Shown here: piece by piece, positions 52,863 through 62,124 of the stretch
How positions within the stretch are numbered: position 1 is the first letter of the stretch
Layout of the letters: each line of letters starts with the position of its first letter
Assembly: GCF_021202945.1 (NCBI RefSeq)
Contig: NZ_JAJOYR010000002.1
Coordinates: 857,825 to 921,824 of the forward strand
Length of the DNA stretch: 64,000 nucleotides
Direction of reading: 5' to 3'
Source: Stenotrophomonas sp. SY1
Lineage (GTDB): Bacteria; Pseudomonadota; Gammaproteobacteria; Xanthomonadales; Xanthomonadaceae
Translations under genes and position numbers: made by a program
Notes under the pieces: generated by a model
What the model saw: only the letters and a program-made list of their open reading frames with translations
What the model was told of the DNA's origin: nothing
Database searches by the model: none

Positions 52863-54803
52863 ATGAAGCTACTTTCCCTGATGCCATTGGCCGCCATGAC
52901 GTTGTTGGCGTGCACTTCCGCCGACGCCCAGAACCTGGACGCGCAGCGCGCCGCCATGCGCGCGGCCATCGACAATGCCGAGCGCGGCCAGTTCGATGCC
53001 AACGCCGTCGGCGCACTGCGCAACCACCCGCTCTACGGCTGGCTGGAATACAGCGCCCTGCGTCGCAACATCGACACGCTGAGCAACACCCAGGCGCAGG
53101 ACTTCCTCAAGCGCTACCAGGGCCAGGCGGTAGCCGAGACGTTCCGCTCCGCGTGGCTACCCGCACTCGCGCGGCGCCAGGATTGGCCGACGTTGCTGGC
53201 CAACTGGAAGCCCAGCAACGATGCCGGCATGCGCTGCGCCGAGCTCAATGCCCGCCAGGCCACCGGCAGGATCGATGCGCAATGGACCAGCGATGCACAG
53301 GCGCTGTGGCGCAGCAGCGGCAAGTCGCTGCCCGATGCCTGCGATCCGGTGTTCGCTGTGCTGGCCAGCCGTGGCGAACTGTCACCGTCGCTGCGCTGGG
53401 AGCGCATCGATGCCGCCGCCGACGCCCAGCAACCGGCGGTGATGCGCGCCGCCGCACGCGGCCTGCCCGCTGCCGAACTGACGCAGGCCAATGATTACGC
53501 CGCCTTCGTCGACAAGCCCGATGCGCGCGCCTTGAACTGGCCGAAGAACGAGCGCAGCCGACGCATCGCCACCGACGGCCTGGAAAAGCTGGCCAAGGCC
53601 GATCCAGGCGCCGCCGAACAGCAACTGCCGCAGTACGCGCAGGCGCTGGGCCTGAGTGCCGACCAACAAGGCAAGGTGCGCTACGAGATCGCGCTGTGGA
53701 CCGTCGCCTCCTATCTGCCCGATTCGGCGCGCCGGTTGGCTGCGGTTCCCGAATCGGCCTATGACGAGCGCCTGCACGAATGGCGTACCCGCGAAGCCAT
53801 GTCACGCGGTGACTGGCCTGCGGCATTGGCGGCGATCCGCAAGATGCCGGCCAGCCAGCGCAACGACTCGCGCTGGCGCTGGTTCGAAGGCCGCCTGCTG
53901 GAGAAGACCGGCAAGTCTGCCGAGGCAACCGCGCTGTACCGCGCCGCTGCCAGCGAGCCGACCTTCCATGGCTTCCTTGCCGCCGACAAACTCAAGCAGC
54001 CCTACGCGTTGTGCCCGTGGAATCCGAATGACAGCGCGCAGGCCAAGGCCGCCGTCGCCCGCGACCCGGCCCTGGTACGTGCGCTGGAGTTGAACAGGAT
54101 CGAGCGCCCCAGCTGGGCCGCGCGCGAATGGGCCGATGCGCTGACCCGTTTCGATGACACCCAGCGCCGCCTGGCGGTGGAAGTGGCCAGCAAGGACGGC
54201 TGGTTCGACCGTGCCGTGTTCGCGCTCAAGGGGCCGCAGGAACAGCGCCTGTACACGCTGCGTTTCCCGCTGCATCACGACGAGACCATCCGCCGCGAAG
54301 CGGCGCGCAATGCCCTGGACCCGGCCTGGGTGGCCGCCGAGATTCGCGCCGAGAGCATCTTCAACCCGAAGGCGCGCTCGCCGGCCAACGCGATGGGACT
54401 GATGCAGGTACTGCCTGCGACCGGCGCCAGCGTGGCCAAGAGCATCGGCCTGAGCGGCTATGGCGGCGCGGCCAGTCTGTATGACTCGGACACCAACATC
54501 GCCATCGGCACTGCTTATCTGCGCCAGCTGATGGACAAGTACAACGGCCAGCCCTACGTCACCATCGCCGCCTACAACGCCGGCCCGACGCCGACTGCGC
54601 GCTGGCAATCGCAGCGGCCGAACTTCGACCCGGATTTCTGGATCGAGACGATCAGCTACAAGGAAACGCGCGAGTACGTCGCCCGCGTGCTGGCCTTCAG
54701 CGTGATCTACGACTGGCGCCTCAATGGCAACGCCCTGACCTTGAGTGACCGCATGGTCGGCCGGATCGATGGCGCACGGAAGAACTTCGTCTGCCCGCAG
54801 TAG
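52863..54803 (+). CDS. slt: Soluble lytic murein transglycosylase
   Basis: A 646-residue exported protein with a signal peptide (LLSLMPLAAMTLLACTSADAQ). The long helical N-terminal U/L-shaped region leads to the catalytic domain: VAAEIRAESIFNPKARSPANAMGLMQVLPATGASVAK has the catalytic Glu (AEIRAES) and GLMQ motif, and AIGTAYLRQLMDKYNGQPYVTIAAYNAGPTPTARW the substrate groove. It cleaves peptidoglycan to 1,6-anhydromuramyl products. The stop codon lies inside a GTAG palindrome. Confidence 0.93.
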   Translation: MKLLSLMPLAAMTLLACTSADAQNLDAQRAAMRAAIDNAERGQFDANAVGALRNHPLYGWLEYSALRRNIDTLSNTQAQDFLKRYQGQAVAETFRSAWLPALARRQDWPTLLANWKPSNDAGMRCAELNARQATGRIDAQWTSDAQALWRSSGKSLPDACDPVFAVLASRGELSPSLRWERIDAAADAQQPAVMRAAARGLPAAELTQANDYAAFVDKPDARALNWPKNERSRRIATDGLEKLAKADPGAAEQQLPQYAQALGLSADQQGKVRYEIALWTVASYLPDSARRLAAVPESAYDERLHEWRTREAMSRGDWPAALAAIRKMPASQRNDSRWRWFEGRLLEKTGKSAEATALYRAAASEPTFHGFLAADKLKQPYALCPWNPNDSAQAKAAVARDPALVRALELNRIERPSWAAREWADALTRFDDTQRRLAVEVASKDGWFDRAVFALKGPQEQRLYTLRFPLHHDETIRREAARNALDPAWVAAEIRAESIFNPKARSPANAMGLMQVLPATGASVAKSIGLSGYGGAASLYDSDTNIAIGTAYLRQLMDKYNGQPYVTIAAYNAGPTPTARWQSQRPNFDPDFWIETISYKETREYVARVLAFSVIYDWRLNGNALTLSDRMVGRIDGARKNFVCPQ

Positions 54804-54822
54804 AGCGGAGCCATGCCCCGCT
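54800..54822 (+). repeat. GTAG-headed palindrome overlapping the slt stop codon
   Basis: GTAG (54800-54803) followed by AGCGGAGC-CAT-GCCCCGCT: an 8-position stem with one mismatch, CAT loop. The TAG of the head is the slt stop codon. SMAG/REP-like. Confidence 0.45.
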
Positions 54823-54873
54823 GAGGCTTCACTGGTAATGCCCCTGCCACAAGCGTGGCCGGGCGCCACCTCA

Positions 54874-54896
54874 AGTGCCGAGCATCGCCCGGCACT
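54874..54896. repeat. TGCCGAGC-type palindrome before cca
   Basis: AGTGCCGAGC and GCCCGGCACT pair over 10 positions with one mismatch around ATC. It shares the TGCCGAGC arm with the elements at 56412-56439 and 57689-57716 but lacks the GTAG head. It could also be the slt terminator. Confidence 0.4.
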
Positions 54897-54926
54897 CCAT
54901 TCACGCACTCCTGTTCTAATGCCGAC

Positions 54927-56147
54927 ATGAAGATCTATCTCGTAGGCGGCGCGGTCCGCGATGCACTGCTCGGCCAGCAGCCCGGTGACCGTGACTGGGT
55001 GGTGGTCGGCTCCTCGCAGGCGGAAATGGAAGCACGCGGCTTCAAGGCCGTCGGCAAGGACTTCCCGGTATTCCTGCACCCGGACACCGGCGAGGAGTAC
55101 GCACTGGCGCGCACCGAACGCAAATCCGGTCGCGGCTATCGCGGCTTCGTGGTCGATGCCGATCCCTCGGTCACGCTGGAAGAAGACCTGCAACGCCGCG
55201 ACTTCACCATCAACGCCATCGCCCGCGATGAGGAAACCGGTGAGCTGGTCGACCCGTGGGGCGGCGTGCGCGATATCGAGCAGCGCGTATTGCGTCATGT
55301 CGGCCCGGCCTTCATCGAAGACCCGCTGCGCGTGTTGCGCGCGGCCCGCTTCCTGGCCCGCTTCGCACCACTGGGCTTCACGCTGGCACCGGAAACCGCC
55401 GCATTGATGCGGCAGATGGCCGACAGCGGCGAGCTGGATGCACTGGTGCCCGAGCGCATCTGGCAGGAACTGCGTCGCGCCCTGACCATGAAGCAGCCGT
55501 CGGCGTTCCTGCGCAGCCTGCATGACACCGGCGCGCTGGCCATCATCCTGCCGGAGGTGGACGCGTTGTACGGGGTCCCGCAACGCGCCGAATTCCATCC
55601 GGAAGTGGATACCGGCATCCATCAGGAAATGGTCAGCGACATGGCCGCCAAGCTTGCACCAGGCGATGACCTGATTGCCTTCGCCGCGCTCACCCACGAC
55701 CTGGGCAAGGCACGCACGCCCAAGGACGAACTGCCGCGCCACATCATGCATGAGCAGCGCGGCCTGAAGCCGCTGGCCGCATTGTGCGAACGCCTGAAGA
55801 TTCCCACCGATCACCGCCTGCTGGCCGAAGCCGTATGCCGCGAACATCTCAACGTGCACCGCATCGATGAGCTGCGCGATGCCACCGTGCTGGAGCTGAT
55901 CCAGCGCTGCGACGGCTTCCGCCGGCCAGAGCGCATCGCACAGATGGCGCTGGTGTGCGAATGCGACAAGCGTGGCCGCACCGGTTTCGAGGACAGCGAC
56001 TACCCGCAGCGCGCCACCCTGCAACGCCTGCACGCCGCCGCCTTGGCGATCAACGCCCGCGATATCGCCACCGAAGGCCTACACGGCCCGGCCATCGGTG
56101 AAGCGTTGAAGAAGGCGCGGATCGATGCGATCCACAGGGCGCGATGA
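54927..56147 (+). CDS. cca: Multifunctional CCA tRNA nucleotidyltransferase
   Basis: A 406-residue enzyme. [13 protein letters not shown] and DRDWVVVG (Asp-x-Asp metal site) form the class II nucleotidyltransferase head. RDFTINAIA is the next motif and [16 protein letters not shown] the tRNA-binding neck. HDLGK within [11 protein letters not shown] marks the HD phosphohydrolase domain of the bacterial multifunctional enzyme. It adds or repairs the 3' CCA of tRNAs. The ATG at 54927 gives the standard length. Confidence 0.95.
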   Translation: MKIYLVGGAVRDALLGQQPGDRDWVVVGSSQAEMEARGFKAVGKDFPVFLHPDTGEEYALARTERKSGRGYRGFVVDADPSVTLEEDLQRRDFTINAIARDEETGELVDPWGGVRDIEQRVLRHVGPAFIEDPLRVLRAARFLARFAPLGFTLAPETAALMRQMADSGELDALVPERIWQELRRALTMKQPSAFLRSLHDTGALAIILPEVDALYGVPQRAEFHPEVDTGIHQEMVSDMAAKLAPGDDLIAFAALTHDLGKARTPKDELPRHIMHEQRGLKPLAALCERLKIPTDHRLLAEAVCREHLNVHRIDELRDATVLELIQRCDGFRRPERIAQMALVCECDKRGRTGFEDSDYPQRATLQRLHAAALAINARDIATEGLHGPAIGEALKKARIDAIHRAR

Positions 56148-56282
56148 GCACCCTTCCATGCAGGCAGAGAAGACGCGAAGCACGATCTCGGTACACACAC
56201 GCCGCCATCCAATCAACCAGACCCACGGGCCGGGATGTGATCCCGGCTCATGGCTCTTGATCGCGGCATACACCTGCGTCTT

Positions 56283-56397
56283 GTAGGAGCGACGTAAGTC
56301 GCGACACTGGCAATACCGTACAAGCACCGCTGATTGCCAATGCGCGATCTTGTGCGAAGCGCAGCACTGCAAGCCTCGCGGCTTACGCCGCTCCTAC
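56283..56397. repeat. Inverted pair of GTAG palindromes (REPIN-like)
   Basis: Plus-strand GTAGGAGCGACGTAAGTCGC (from 56283) and, at 56376-56397, the reverse complement of GTAGGAGCGGCGTAAGCCGC plus GA. The two differ at two positions that keep the stem paired. They flank about 70 bases of unlike sequence in the head-to-head order of a REPIN. GTAGGAGCGxCGTAAG motifs are frequent in Xanthomonadaceae. Confidence 0.65.
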
Positions 56398-56411
56398 TAG
56401 GAGTCATGCAA

Positions 56412-56439
56412 GTGCCTGCCGAGCTTGGCTCGGCTCTAC
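56412..56439 (-). repeat. GTAG-headed palindrome (SMAG-like)
   Basis: On the minus strand this reads GTAG-A-GCCGAGC-CAA-GCTCGGC followed by AGGCAC: 7-base perfect stem after the GTAG head. It is a sister of the element at 57689-57716. Confidence 0.5.
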
Positions 56440-56463
56440 GATGATGCGGCCCCTTGCCTCAAC

Positions 56464-57327
56464 TCACCCTTCGCCAGACGCCGGTGCTGCCGGCAAGGAA
56501 TCTTGTATCGGTGCCTGCGCATCATCGCCCGGAGCCTCCACAGCGGCGCTAGGGGATTCGGCACCCGGCTCCGCCGCATCTGCAGCTGTAGCTGTAGCCA
56601 TGGCCATGGCCGTAGCCGTAGCCGTAGCCGTAACCGGCACTTCGCGCATTGGAACTACGGCCAGCCAAGTGGGGATCAACTCGGCAAACTGGGCCGCGCA
56701 CTGTTCGACATAAGCGAGCCGCGCGGATTTTACGCCGGCGAATTCGGCATCGGCCCATGCCTCGTAGCCCTGTACTACCGGCTCCGGCGCACATTCGACG
56801 CTGCCATACGTCTTGCTTGCCTTGAAGAAGCCGCGCGACGGCCCCTTGAGCGTCAGGCTGGTGCGATAGCGCAGTTCGTATGGCGTCTTTTCTTCGTCCA
56901 GCTCCTGGTAAAGCAGCACCCAATCGCCACCGATCAGGCTGACCGTCACCGGCTCCTGCGGCGCCTGTTCCGGATGGGAGGCCTGCCATTGTTCGATCCG
57001 GCGACGCACTTCGGCCAGCAACAGATCCCGGCCTGGATTGGGGATGTCCCTGACCTTCTCGCCATGCAACTGCGACTTCTTGAAACCTACTCCGCCGATA
57101 CCACCTGCCAGCACACCGGTCAGCACCTGCAGACCGATGGCCTTTCCAGTGTGCTCACGGCGCACCACGCGCAGTACCTCGTCACCGTTGTTGCGGCCGC
57201 CGTCACCGGCATTGAGTACACCGAATTCATAGGTGAAGGCCGGTTCAGTGGTCGAATCTTCAGCCTGCGCGTTGCAGGCGAACAATGTGGCAGCCAGCAA
57301 CGCTGCCTTCGTCGAAACCTTGATCAT
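56464..57327 (-). CDS. Exported protein of unknown function with Thr/Met-Ala repeat tail
   Basis: A 287-residue protein with signal peptide (TKAALLAATLFACNAQAED). The mature first ~200 residues have no recognised domain (FEFGVLNAG-like strands, then GLQVLTGVLAGGIGGVGFKKSQ, LLYQELDEEKTPYELRYRTSLTLKG). The last 60 residues are Ala/Thr/Glu/Pro-rich and contain eight x-Ala dipeptides in a row encoded by a hexanucleotide repeat at 56585-56632. AAGGGAA precedes ATG 57327. The function is unknown. Confidence 0.65.
   Translation of the reverse strand: MIKVSTKAALLAATLFACNAQAEDSTTEPAFTYEFGVLNAGDGGRNNGDEVLRVVRREHTGKAIGLQVLTGVLAGGIGGVGFKKSQLHGEKVRDIPNPGRDLLLAEVRRRIEQWQASHPEQAPQEPVTVSLIGGDWVLLYQELDEEKTPYELRYRTSLTLKGPSRGFFKASKTYGSVECAPEPVVQGYEAWADAEFAGVKSARLAYVEQCAAQFAELIPTWLAVVPMREVPVTATATATAMAMATATAADAAEPGAESPSAAVEAPGDDAQAPIQDSLPAAPASGEG
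56585..56632 (-). repeat. In-frame hexanucleotide repeat in a coding gene
   Basis: Eight 6-base units on the plus strand: GCTGTA twice, GCCATG twice, GCCGTA four times. On the coding (minus) strand these give Thr-Ala or Met-Ala dipeptides. Whole-unit changes keep the frame, so the tail length can vary without switching the gene off. Confidence 0.7.
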
Positions 57328-57739
57328 GAAATTCCCTTTATTGACATTGCGTTCCTCTCCCCAGTCCAGGGGCCGATGAATCAATCGGCCACAGGCTCAG
57401 AAACTGGAGTGCATTCGGCACATTGGCCTCAAGCGTGGCTTTGATAGCCGCTCTGAAGCGCAGGAGCAAGGCTCGGGAGCACCCTTTAGCGTGTTGGCCA
57501 GATTCCCTTGCCAATCACTGCTGGAACGGCTGCGTGGCCATTGCCGTCGGCAAGCGTGTCTCCGGCAAACAAGCAGGCGACGAGATACCGGTCTCTGCCA
57601 TTGCAACTGCGACCATGCCTGGGCCGGTGCACAGACTGCGTCGCGCCTGAGACTGCTTTTCCATGGGCGCGCAGACAGTGTCGTCAACGCCCCTGCCGAG
57701 CATGGCTCGGCACTACCCCGATGCGCAGTGCATGGGCTT
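57328..57739. other. Spacer between two minus-strand genes, no gene
   Basis: 412 bases between the start of the exported unknown protein and the end of nagX. No open frame is convincing. A GTAG palindrome lies at 57689-57716 near the end of nagX. Confidence 0.6.
57689..57716 (-). repeat. GTAG-headed palindrome (SMAG-like)
   Basis: On the minus strand GTAG, then TGCCGAGC-CAT-GCTCGGCA, a perfect 8-base stem with a 3-base loop. This is the best example of the type in the window. It lies just after the nagX stop codon and could act as a transcription stop. Confidence 0.6.
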
Positions 57740-58810
57740 TCAGACCTTCAAATAAATCCTGCGCCGGTCCATCCATGCCATCGGCAGCCACCACAGCGCG
57801 ACGAACGCCAAGGCCATCGCCAACGACGCACCCTGCGCGCCGGCCAGCGGTGTGATCCAGCGGTCGAACACGTGCGTGTACAGCCAGCCCCAGCTGCCGC
57901 CGGCCATCATCGCCAACACCATTGCTGAAGAACCGGCATATGCGGTGATGGCGTTGACACCGAAGCGACGGCCCAATGCGGGCCACTGGCGCTGGTCGAT
58001 CAACGCATGCGCCAGCCACAACGCGAGCAATGCCCAGCCTGCGGTCCACAGCACGTAGGACGGCGTCCACAGGTTCTTGTTGAACGGCAGCCACTGCGCC
58101 CACAACACGCCCAGGCCAAGCAACGTAACGCCAGCAACCGGCAATCGCTTGGTTTGCCCGCTGCGCAGCAAGGCACCGGCATGCAGACCGATCAGGGTCG
58201 AAGCCAATGCCCCCAGCGTAGATACCAAACCTTCCGGATCATGGCCGTGGCCAGTGGCTGCGTCGTACTGGTACAACAGCGATCCAAACAACGCAGTATC
58301 CACCCGGCTCGCCAGATTGAGCCACGGTGCCAACGTCGAACCAGCTGACAGCAGCGCTGCATAGCCGATCAAAAGTGCCAGCAACAACGCCCATTGCAGG
58401 CGCGGACGCAGCCAGATGGCCACTACGCCGACAAAGGCAAAGCAGATGCCGATACGCTGCAAGACGCCCCACGGCCGATAGTGCGCCAGCTCCAGCCACC
58501 ACCACGCAAGAAAGTGCAGCAACAGGCCAAGGCCAAGAATGCGCAACGCGCGCATAAGCACCGTGCGCGTCAGCGCGCCACGATCCGCGCCCTGCTCCAC
58601 GCGCGGCACCACACCCAGTGCGATGGAAACGCCGACGATCACCAGGAAGAACGGAAACACCAGGTCGGTCGGCGTGCAGCCATGCCACTCGGCATGCAGC
58701 AGCGGTGCGTAAACGTGGCTCCAGCTGCCGGGGTTGTTGACCAGCAGCATCGCCGCGACAGTGATGCCACGCAGGGCATCCACCGATGCAAACCGAAGGG
58801 GCTTGTTCAT
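57740..58810 (-). CDS. nagX: NagX-like transmembrane acyltransferase-type protein
   Basis: A 356-residue protein with about ten hydrophobic helices. FASVDALRGITVAAMLLVNNPGSWSHVYAPLLHAEWHGCTPTDLVFPFFLVIVGVSIALG is the start of the DUF5009/heparan-alpha-glucosaminide N-acetyltransferase-like family, found as NagX in Xanthomonas nag clusters. It may modify or transport GlcNAc-containing sugars at the membrane. It follows nagA after 17 bases in the same transcript. Confidence 0.85.
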   Translation of the reverse strand: MNKPLRFASVDALRGITVAAMLLVNNPGSWSHVYAPLLHAEWHGCTPTDLVFPFFLVIVGVSIALGVVPRVEQGADRGALTRTVLMRALRILGLGLLLHFLAWWWLELAHYRPWGVLQRIGICFAFVGVVAIWLRPRLQWALLLALLIGYAALLSAGSTLAPWLNLASRVDTALFGSLLYQYDAATGHGHDPEGLVSTLGALASTLIGLHAGALLRSGQTKRLPVAGVTLLGLGVLWAQWLPFNKNLWTPSYVLWTAGWALLALWLAHALIDQRQWPALGRRFGVNAITAYAGSSAMVLAMMAGGSWGWLYTHVFDRWITPLAGAQGASLAMALAFVALWWLPMAWMDRRRIYLKV

Positions 58811-58827
58811 GCCGGAAGCTGCTGCGA

Positions 58828-59970
58828 TCAGTCGCGCTCGCCTGCGATCCAGGTCGCCTGCACCTGCAGGTCCTGGTCCAGCAGCACGAAGTCGGCCTGA
58901 TAGCCCGGCGCGATATGCCCGTAACGGTCATCCAGACGCAGGAACTGCGCCGGATACGTCGATGCCATGCGCGAAGCCTCTGCCAGCGGCAGGCCGAGCA
59001 AGTCCACCGTATTGCGCACGGCGGTGGCCATGTCCAATGCCGAACCGGCCAACGAACCGGCCGCGTTGCGTACCACGCCGTCCACGGCGGTGATCACTTC
59101 GCCATACAACTCGAACGCCGGATTGTCGGAGCCCACCATCGGCATCGCATCGGTGACCAGGAACACCTTGCCGCGCGGCTTGGCCGCCAGCGCGACACGC
59201 AGGCTGGACGGATGCACGTGCACGCCATCAACGATGACGCCGCACCAGCTGCCGGCATCTTCCAGCGCGGCACCCACCGCGCCCGGCTCACGGCCCAGCA
59301 GCGGTGACATCGCGTTGTACAGGTGGGTGAAACCGGTGACGCCGGCATCGAGACCTTCGCGGATCTGCTGATACGTGCCTGCGGTATGGCCGGCGGCGAC
59401 GATGGCGCCATTGGCCACCATCTGCCGGATGGTTTCCACCGGCACGCGTTCGGGTGCAAGCGTGATCAGGGTGACGCCGTTGTCCAGCGCGGTGGCCATG
59501 CGGACTTCGTCGGCATCGGGTACGCGGAACTTCCCGGCATCGTGCGTACCCTTGCGCGCGGGTGCGATGTACGGGCCTTCCAGATGGATGCCCAGTACAC
59601 CAGGCACGCCCGCATCGATGGCCTCACGCGTGGCCTGCACCGCACGCGCCATCACCTCGGCATCGTCGCTGATCAGCGTCGGCAACATGCCGGTGGTGCC
59701 GAAGCGGCGATGCCCCGCCATGATGGTGCGCAGCGCATCCACGTCGGTCTGGTTGTTGAACAGCGCACCGCCGCCGCCGTTGACCTGCGCATCGATGAAG
59801 CCTGGCATCAGCCAGCCGCCGTCCAGGTCCACCTGTGCGTCGGCCGCACTGACAGCAGCGTCATCGGCGGCGAGCACCGCAACGATGCGGCCGTCTTCGA
59901 CCAGCACCGCGACGTCGTCACGGAAGTCATCGCCGGCAAGAATCCGACCGTTGCGCAGTACCGTTTTCAT
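58828..59970 (-). CDS. nagA: N-acetylglucosamine-6-phosphate deacetylase
   Basis: A 380-residue amidohydrolase-superfamily enzyme. MPGFIDAQVNGGGGALFNN, LGIHLEGPYIAPARKGTHD, GHTAGTYQQIREGLDAGVTGFTHLYNAMSPL and VFLVTDAMPMVGSD are NagA signatures. It removes acetate from GlcNAc-6-phosphate. The ATG at 59970 overlaps the stop of nagB-II by one base (TGATG), so the two are coupled. Confidence 0.96.
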   Translation of the reverse strand: MKTVLRNGRILAGDDFRDDVAVLVEDGRIVAVLAADDAAVSAADAQVDLDGGWLMPGFIDAQVNGGGGALFNNQTDVDALRTIMAGHRRFGTTGMLPTLISDDAEVMARAVQATREAIDAGVPGVLGIHLEGPYIAPARKGTHDAGKFRVPDADEVRMATALDNGVTLITLAPERVPVETIRQMVANGAIVAAGHTAGTYQQIREGLDAGVTGFTHLYNAMSPLLGREPGAVGAALEDAGSWCGVIVDGVHVHPSSLRVALAAKPRGKVFLVTDAMPMVGSDNPAFELYGEVITAVDGVVRNAAGSLAGSALDMATAVRNTVDLLGLPLAEASRMASTYPAQFLRLDDRYGHIAPGYQADFVLLDQDLQVQATWIAGERD

Positions 59971-60998
59971 CAGACCGTTTCCGTGACCTTGTTCAGATGC
60001 GGCGGCAGGTCCGGGTTGTGGCCACGACGCAATGCCAGTGCGTTGATCGCGCGGTAGAAGCTCTGGATGGTCAGCAGCGGCGCGCACAACGCATGCGGCG
60101 CGGCGACAGTCGGCAGGCTGCCGCCTTCACCGGCCAGCCATACCTGCGCGCCACGCGCGGCGAACTCGTCTGCCACGGCCTTGGTGCCGGTGCCGGTTTC
60201 ATCGGGCTGGGCGAAAGCCAGCACCGGGAAGTCCTTGCCCACCAGCGCCATCGGGCCGTGCTTCACTTCGGCCGAGCTGTAGCCTTCGGCATGCAGGCCG
60301 CAGGTCTCCTTGAACTTGAGCGCGGCTTCCTGCGCGGCGGCCAGGCCCGGGCCACGGCCGAGCACGAACAGGTTGTGCGCATCGACCAGACCATCGGTCA
60401 ACGACGTCCAGTCGCATTCCCAGGCCTTGGACATTGCCGCCGGCAGCGCATCGAGCGCGGCAATCAGCTGCGGGTCGTTCTTCCAGTAGGCGCCCAGCTG
60501 CAGGATCGCCGCCAGCGAGGCCAGGTAGCTCTTGGTAGCCGCAACGCTGCGCTCGGCGCCGGCACCCAGCGGAATCACCGTATCGGCCAGCTGCGCCAGC
60601 GGTGAATCCTCGACGTTGACCAGTGCCACCACGCGCGCGCCGCCGGCCTTGGCCGCTTCGGCATTGCGCAGCAGGTCCGGGCTTTTGCCAGACTGCGAGA
60701 TCACGATGTACAGCGCGCCGCGCACCTGCAACGGCGCTTCGTAGACCGAACCCACCGACGGCGATGCCGAGGCCGTCACCAGGCCCAGCTGCGTCTCGAA
60801 CAGGTATTTGCCGTAGGTTGCCGCGTGATCGGAACTGCCCCGTGCGCAGGTCACCACGAACGGTGGCGGGTTCTGTCGCAGGTCGGCGGCCAGGGCCTGC
60901 ACCACATCGTGGTTGCGGGCGAACTGGGCGGCGATGACCGAGGCGCTTTCGGCGGCCTCACGGAACATCAGGGTTTCGGTCTCACTCGGCAGTGCCAT
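59970..60998 (-). CDS. nagB-II: SIS-domain glucosamine-6-phosphate deaminase (NagB-II type)
   Basis: A 342-residue protein of two SIS domains, as in the isomerase half of GlmS. CARGSSDHAATYGKYLFE and VISQSGKSPDLLRNAEAAK form the first, GRGPGLAAAQEAALKFKETCGLHAEGYSSAEVKHGPMAL the second with the GlmS-type EAALK...HGP motif. It deaminates GlcN-6-phosphate to fructose-6-phosphate. It lies between nagR and nagA in one transcript. Confidence 0.92.
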   Translation of the reverse strand: MALPSETETLMFREAAESASVIAAQFARNHDVVQALAADLRQNPPPFVVTCARGSSDHAATYGKYLFETQLGLVTASASPSVGSVYEAPLQVRGALYIVISQSGKSPDLLRNAEAAKAGGARVVALVNVEDSPLAQLADTVIPLGAGAERSVAATKSYLASLAAILQLGAYWKNDPQLIAALDALPAAMSKAWECDWTSLTDGLVDAHNLFVLGRGPGLAAAQEAALKFKETCGLHAEGYSSAEVKHGPMALVGKDFPVLAFAQPDETGTGTKAVADEFAARGAQVWLAGEGGSLPTVAAPHALCAPLLTIQSFYRAINALALRRGHNPDLPPHLNKVTETV

Positions 60999-61004
60999 GG
61001 ATCG

Positions 61005-62114
61005 TTACTCGGAAAGGTCGGGGGGAGATGAAGGAGGGCGCGCGGGCTGCTGGCGCAGCGGCGCGGTGGAGCCACGCACCACCAGCTGCGGTACGAAGCC
61101 CTGGTTCTGCAGTTGCAGCGGCGTGTCGTCGTAGGCGTCGCTGCGCAGCTGGCTGATCAGCAGCCGCGCCGCGTGCCGGGCGATGTCGCCGGTCGCCTGC
61201 TTGGCGGTGGTCAGTGCCGGCCACGACTGGCGCGAGAACGGGCTGTCCTCGAAGCCGGCAATGGACAGGTCATACGGCACGTTCAAGCCGGCCGAGTTTG
61301 CTGCGGCCAACACACCGGCGGCGATTTCGTCGTTGGAACCGAAGATGGCGGTGGGCGGCTCACGCAATGCCAGCAAGCGACGTGCACCACGGAAACCATC
61401 GTCGAAGGTGTAATCGCCCGGAATCACCAGGTGCTTGTCCAGCGGGATGCCGTAGTCCTTCAACGCGGCCTCGTAGCCTGCGTAGCGCTCGCCGCTGGAA
61501 TGGTGCGACGTACCGCCCCACAGGAAGCCGATGCGCTGATGGCCAAGCTGGATCAGGTGTTCGGTGATTTCGTAGGCGGCATCGCGGTCGTCCACGAACA
61601 CGCACGGGCCATCGCCCGGGTCCTCGGTGGCGGCGATGATGCGCACCGTCTTGATGCCGCGCGCATTGAGCGCGGACACCAGTTCCGGGCGTTCGGACAT
61701 CGGTGCGGTCAGCACCAGCCCCGCCAGACGCGAGCGCTGTACCCAGTCGGCCAGTTCCTCGGCCAGCATCGGCGAGGTCGAGTCACAGGGATGGATCTGC
61801 AGGCCGAAGCCGGTTTCGCGGCAGGCCGACAGCACGCCGTTCTGCACGCCGATGATGTGGTACGGATTGGGGTTGTCGTACACCAGCCCGATCACGAACG
61901 TGGTGTTGCTGCGCAGGTTGCGCGCGGCGGGGTCCGGTTCGTAGTCCAGCTCAGCCACCGCCCGCAGCACGCGCGCGCGGGTGGCCTGCATCACCGAAGG
62001 CTCGTTGTTGATCACCCGCGACACGGTCTTCAGGGAGACTTTCGCCCGCTCGGCGACGTCCTTGATGGTGGGTCTGCGCATTACCGGTTCCCGCGTTGGC
62101 TCGATGGTCGCCAT
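61005..62114 (-). CDS. nagR: LacI-family regulator of the nag genes
   Basis: A 369-residue protein. TIKDVAERAKVSLKTVSRVINNE is the LacI helix-turn-helix. VIGLVYDNPNPYHIIGVQNGV and IAGFEDSPFSRQSWPALTT belong to the periplasmic-binding-like sensor domain. It probably represses nagP and the other nag genes through the palindromes at 63468-63483 and 63701-63714 and is released by an aminosugar phosphate. It starts 10 bases after the nagP stop codon. Confidence 0.92.
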   Translation of the reverse strand: MATIEPTREPVMRRPTIKDVAERAKVSLKTVSRVINNEPSVMQATRARVLRAVAELDYEPDPAARNLRSNTTFVIGLVYDNPNPYHIIGVQNGVLSACRETGFGLQIHPCDSTSPMLAEELADWVQRSRLAGLVLTAPMSERPELVSALNARGIKTVRIIAATEDPGDGPCVFVDDRDAAYEITEHLIQLGHQRIGFLWGGTSHHSSGERYAGYEAALKDYGIPLDKHLVIPGDYTFDDGFRGARRLLALREPPTAIFGSNDEIAAGVLAAANSAGLNVPYDLSIAGFEDSPFSRQSWPALTTAKQATGDIARHAARLLISQLRSDAYDDTPLQLQNQGFVPQLVVRGSTAPLRQQPARPPSSPPDLSE

Positions 62115-62124
62115 GATGCTTGAT

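Larger units (their letters stand above)
56148..56463. other. Repeat-bearing spacer, no gene
   Basis: About 316 bases between the end of cca and the end of the following minus-strand gene. No coding frame is convincing. It holds two inverted GTAG palindromes at 56283-56397 and a third at 56412-56439. Confidence 0.65.
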
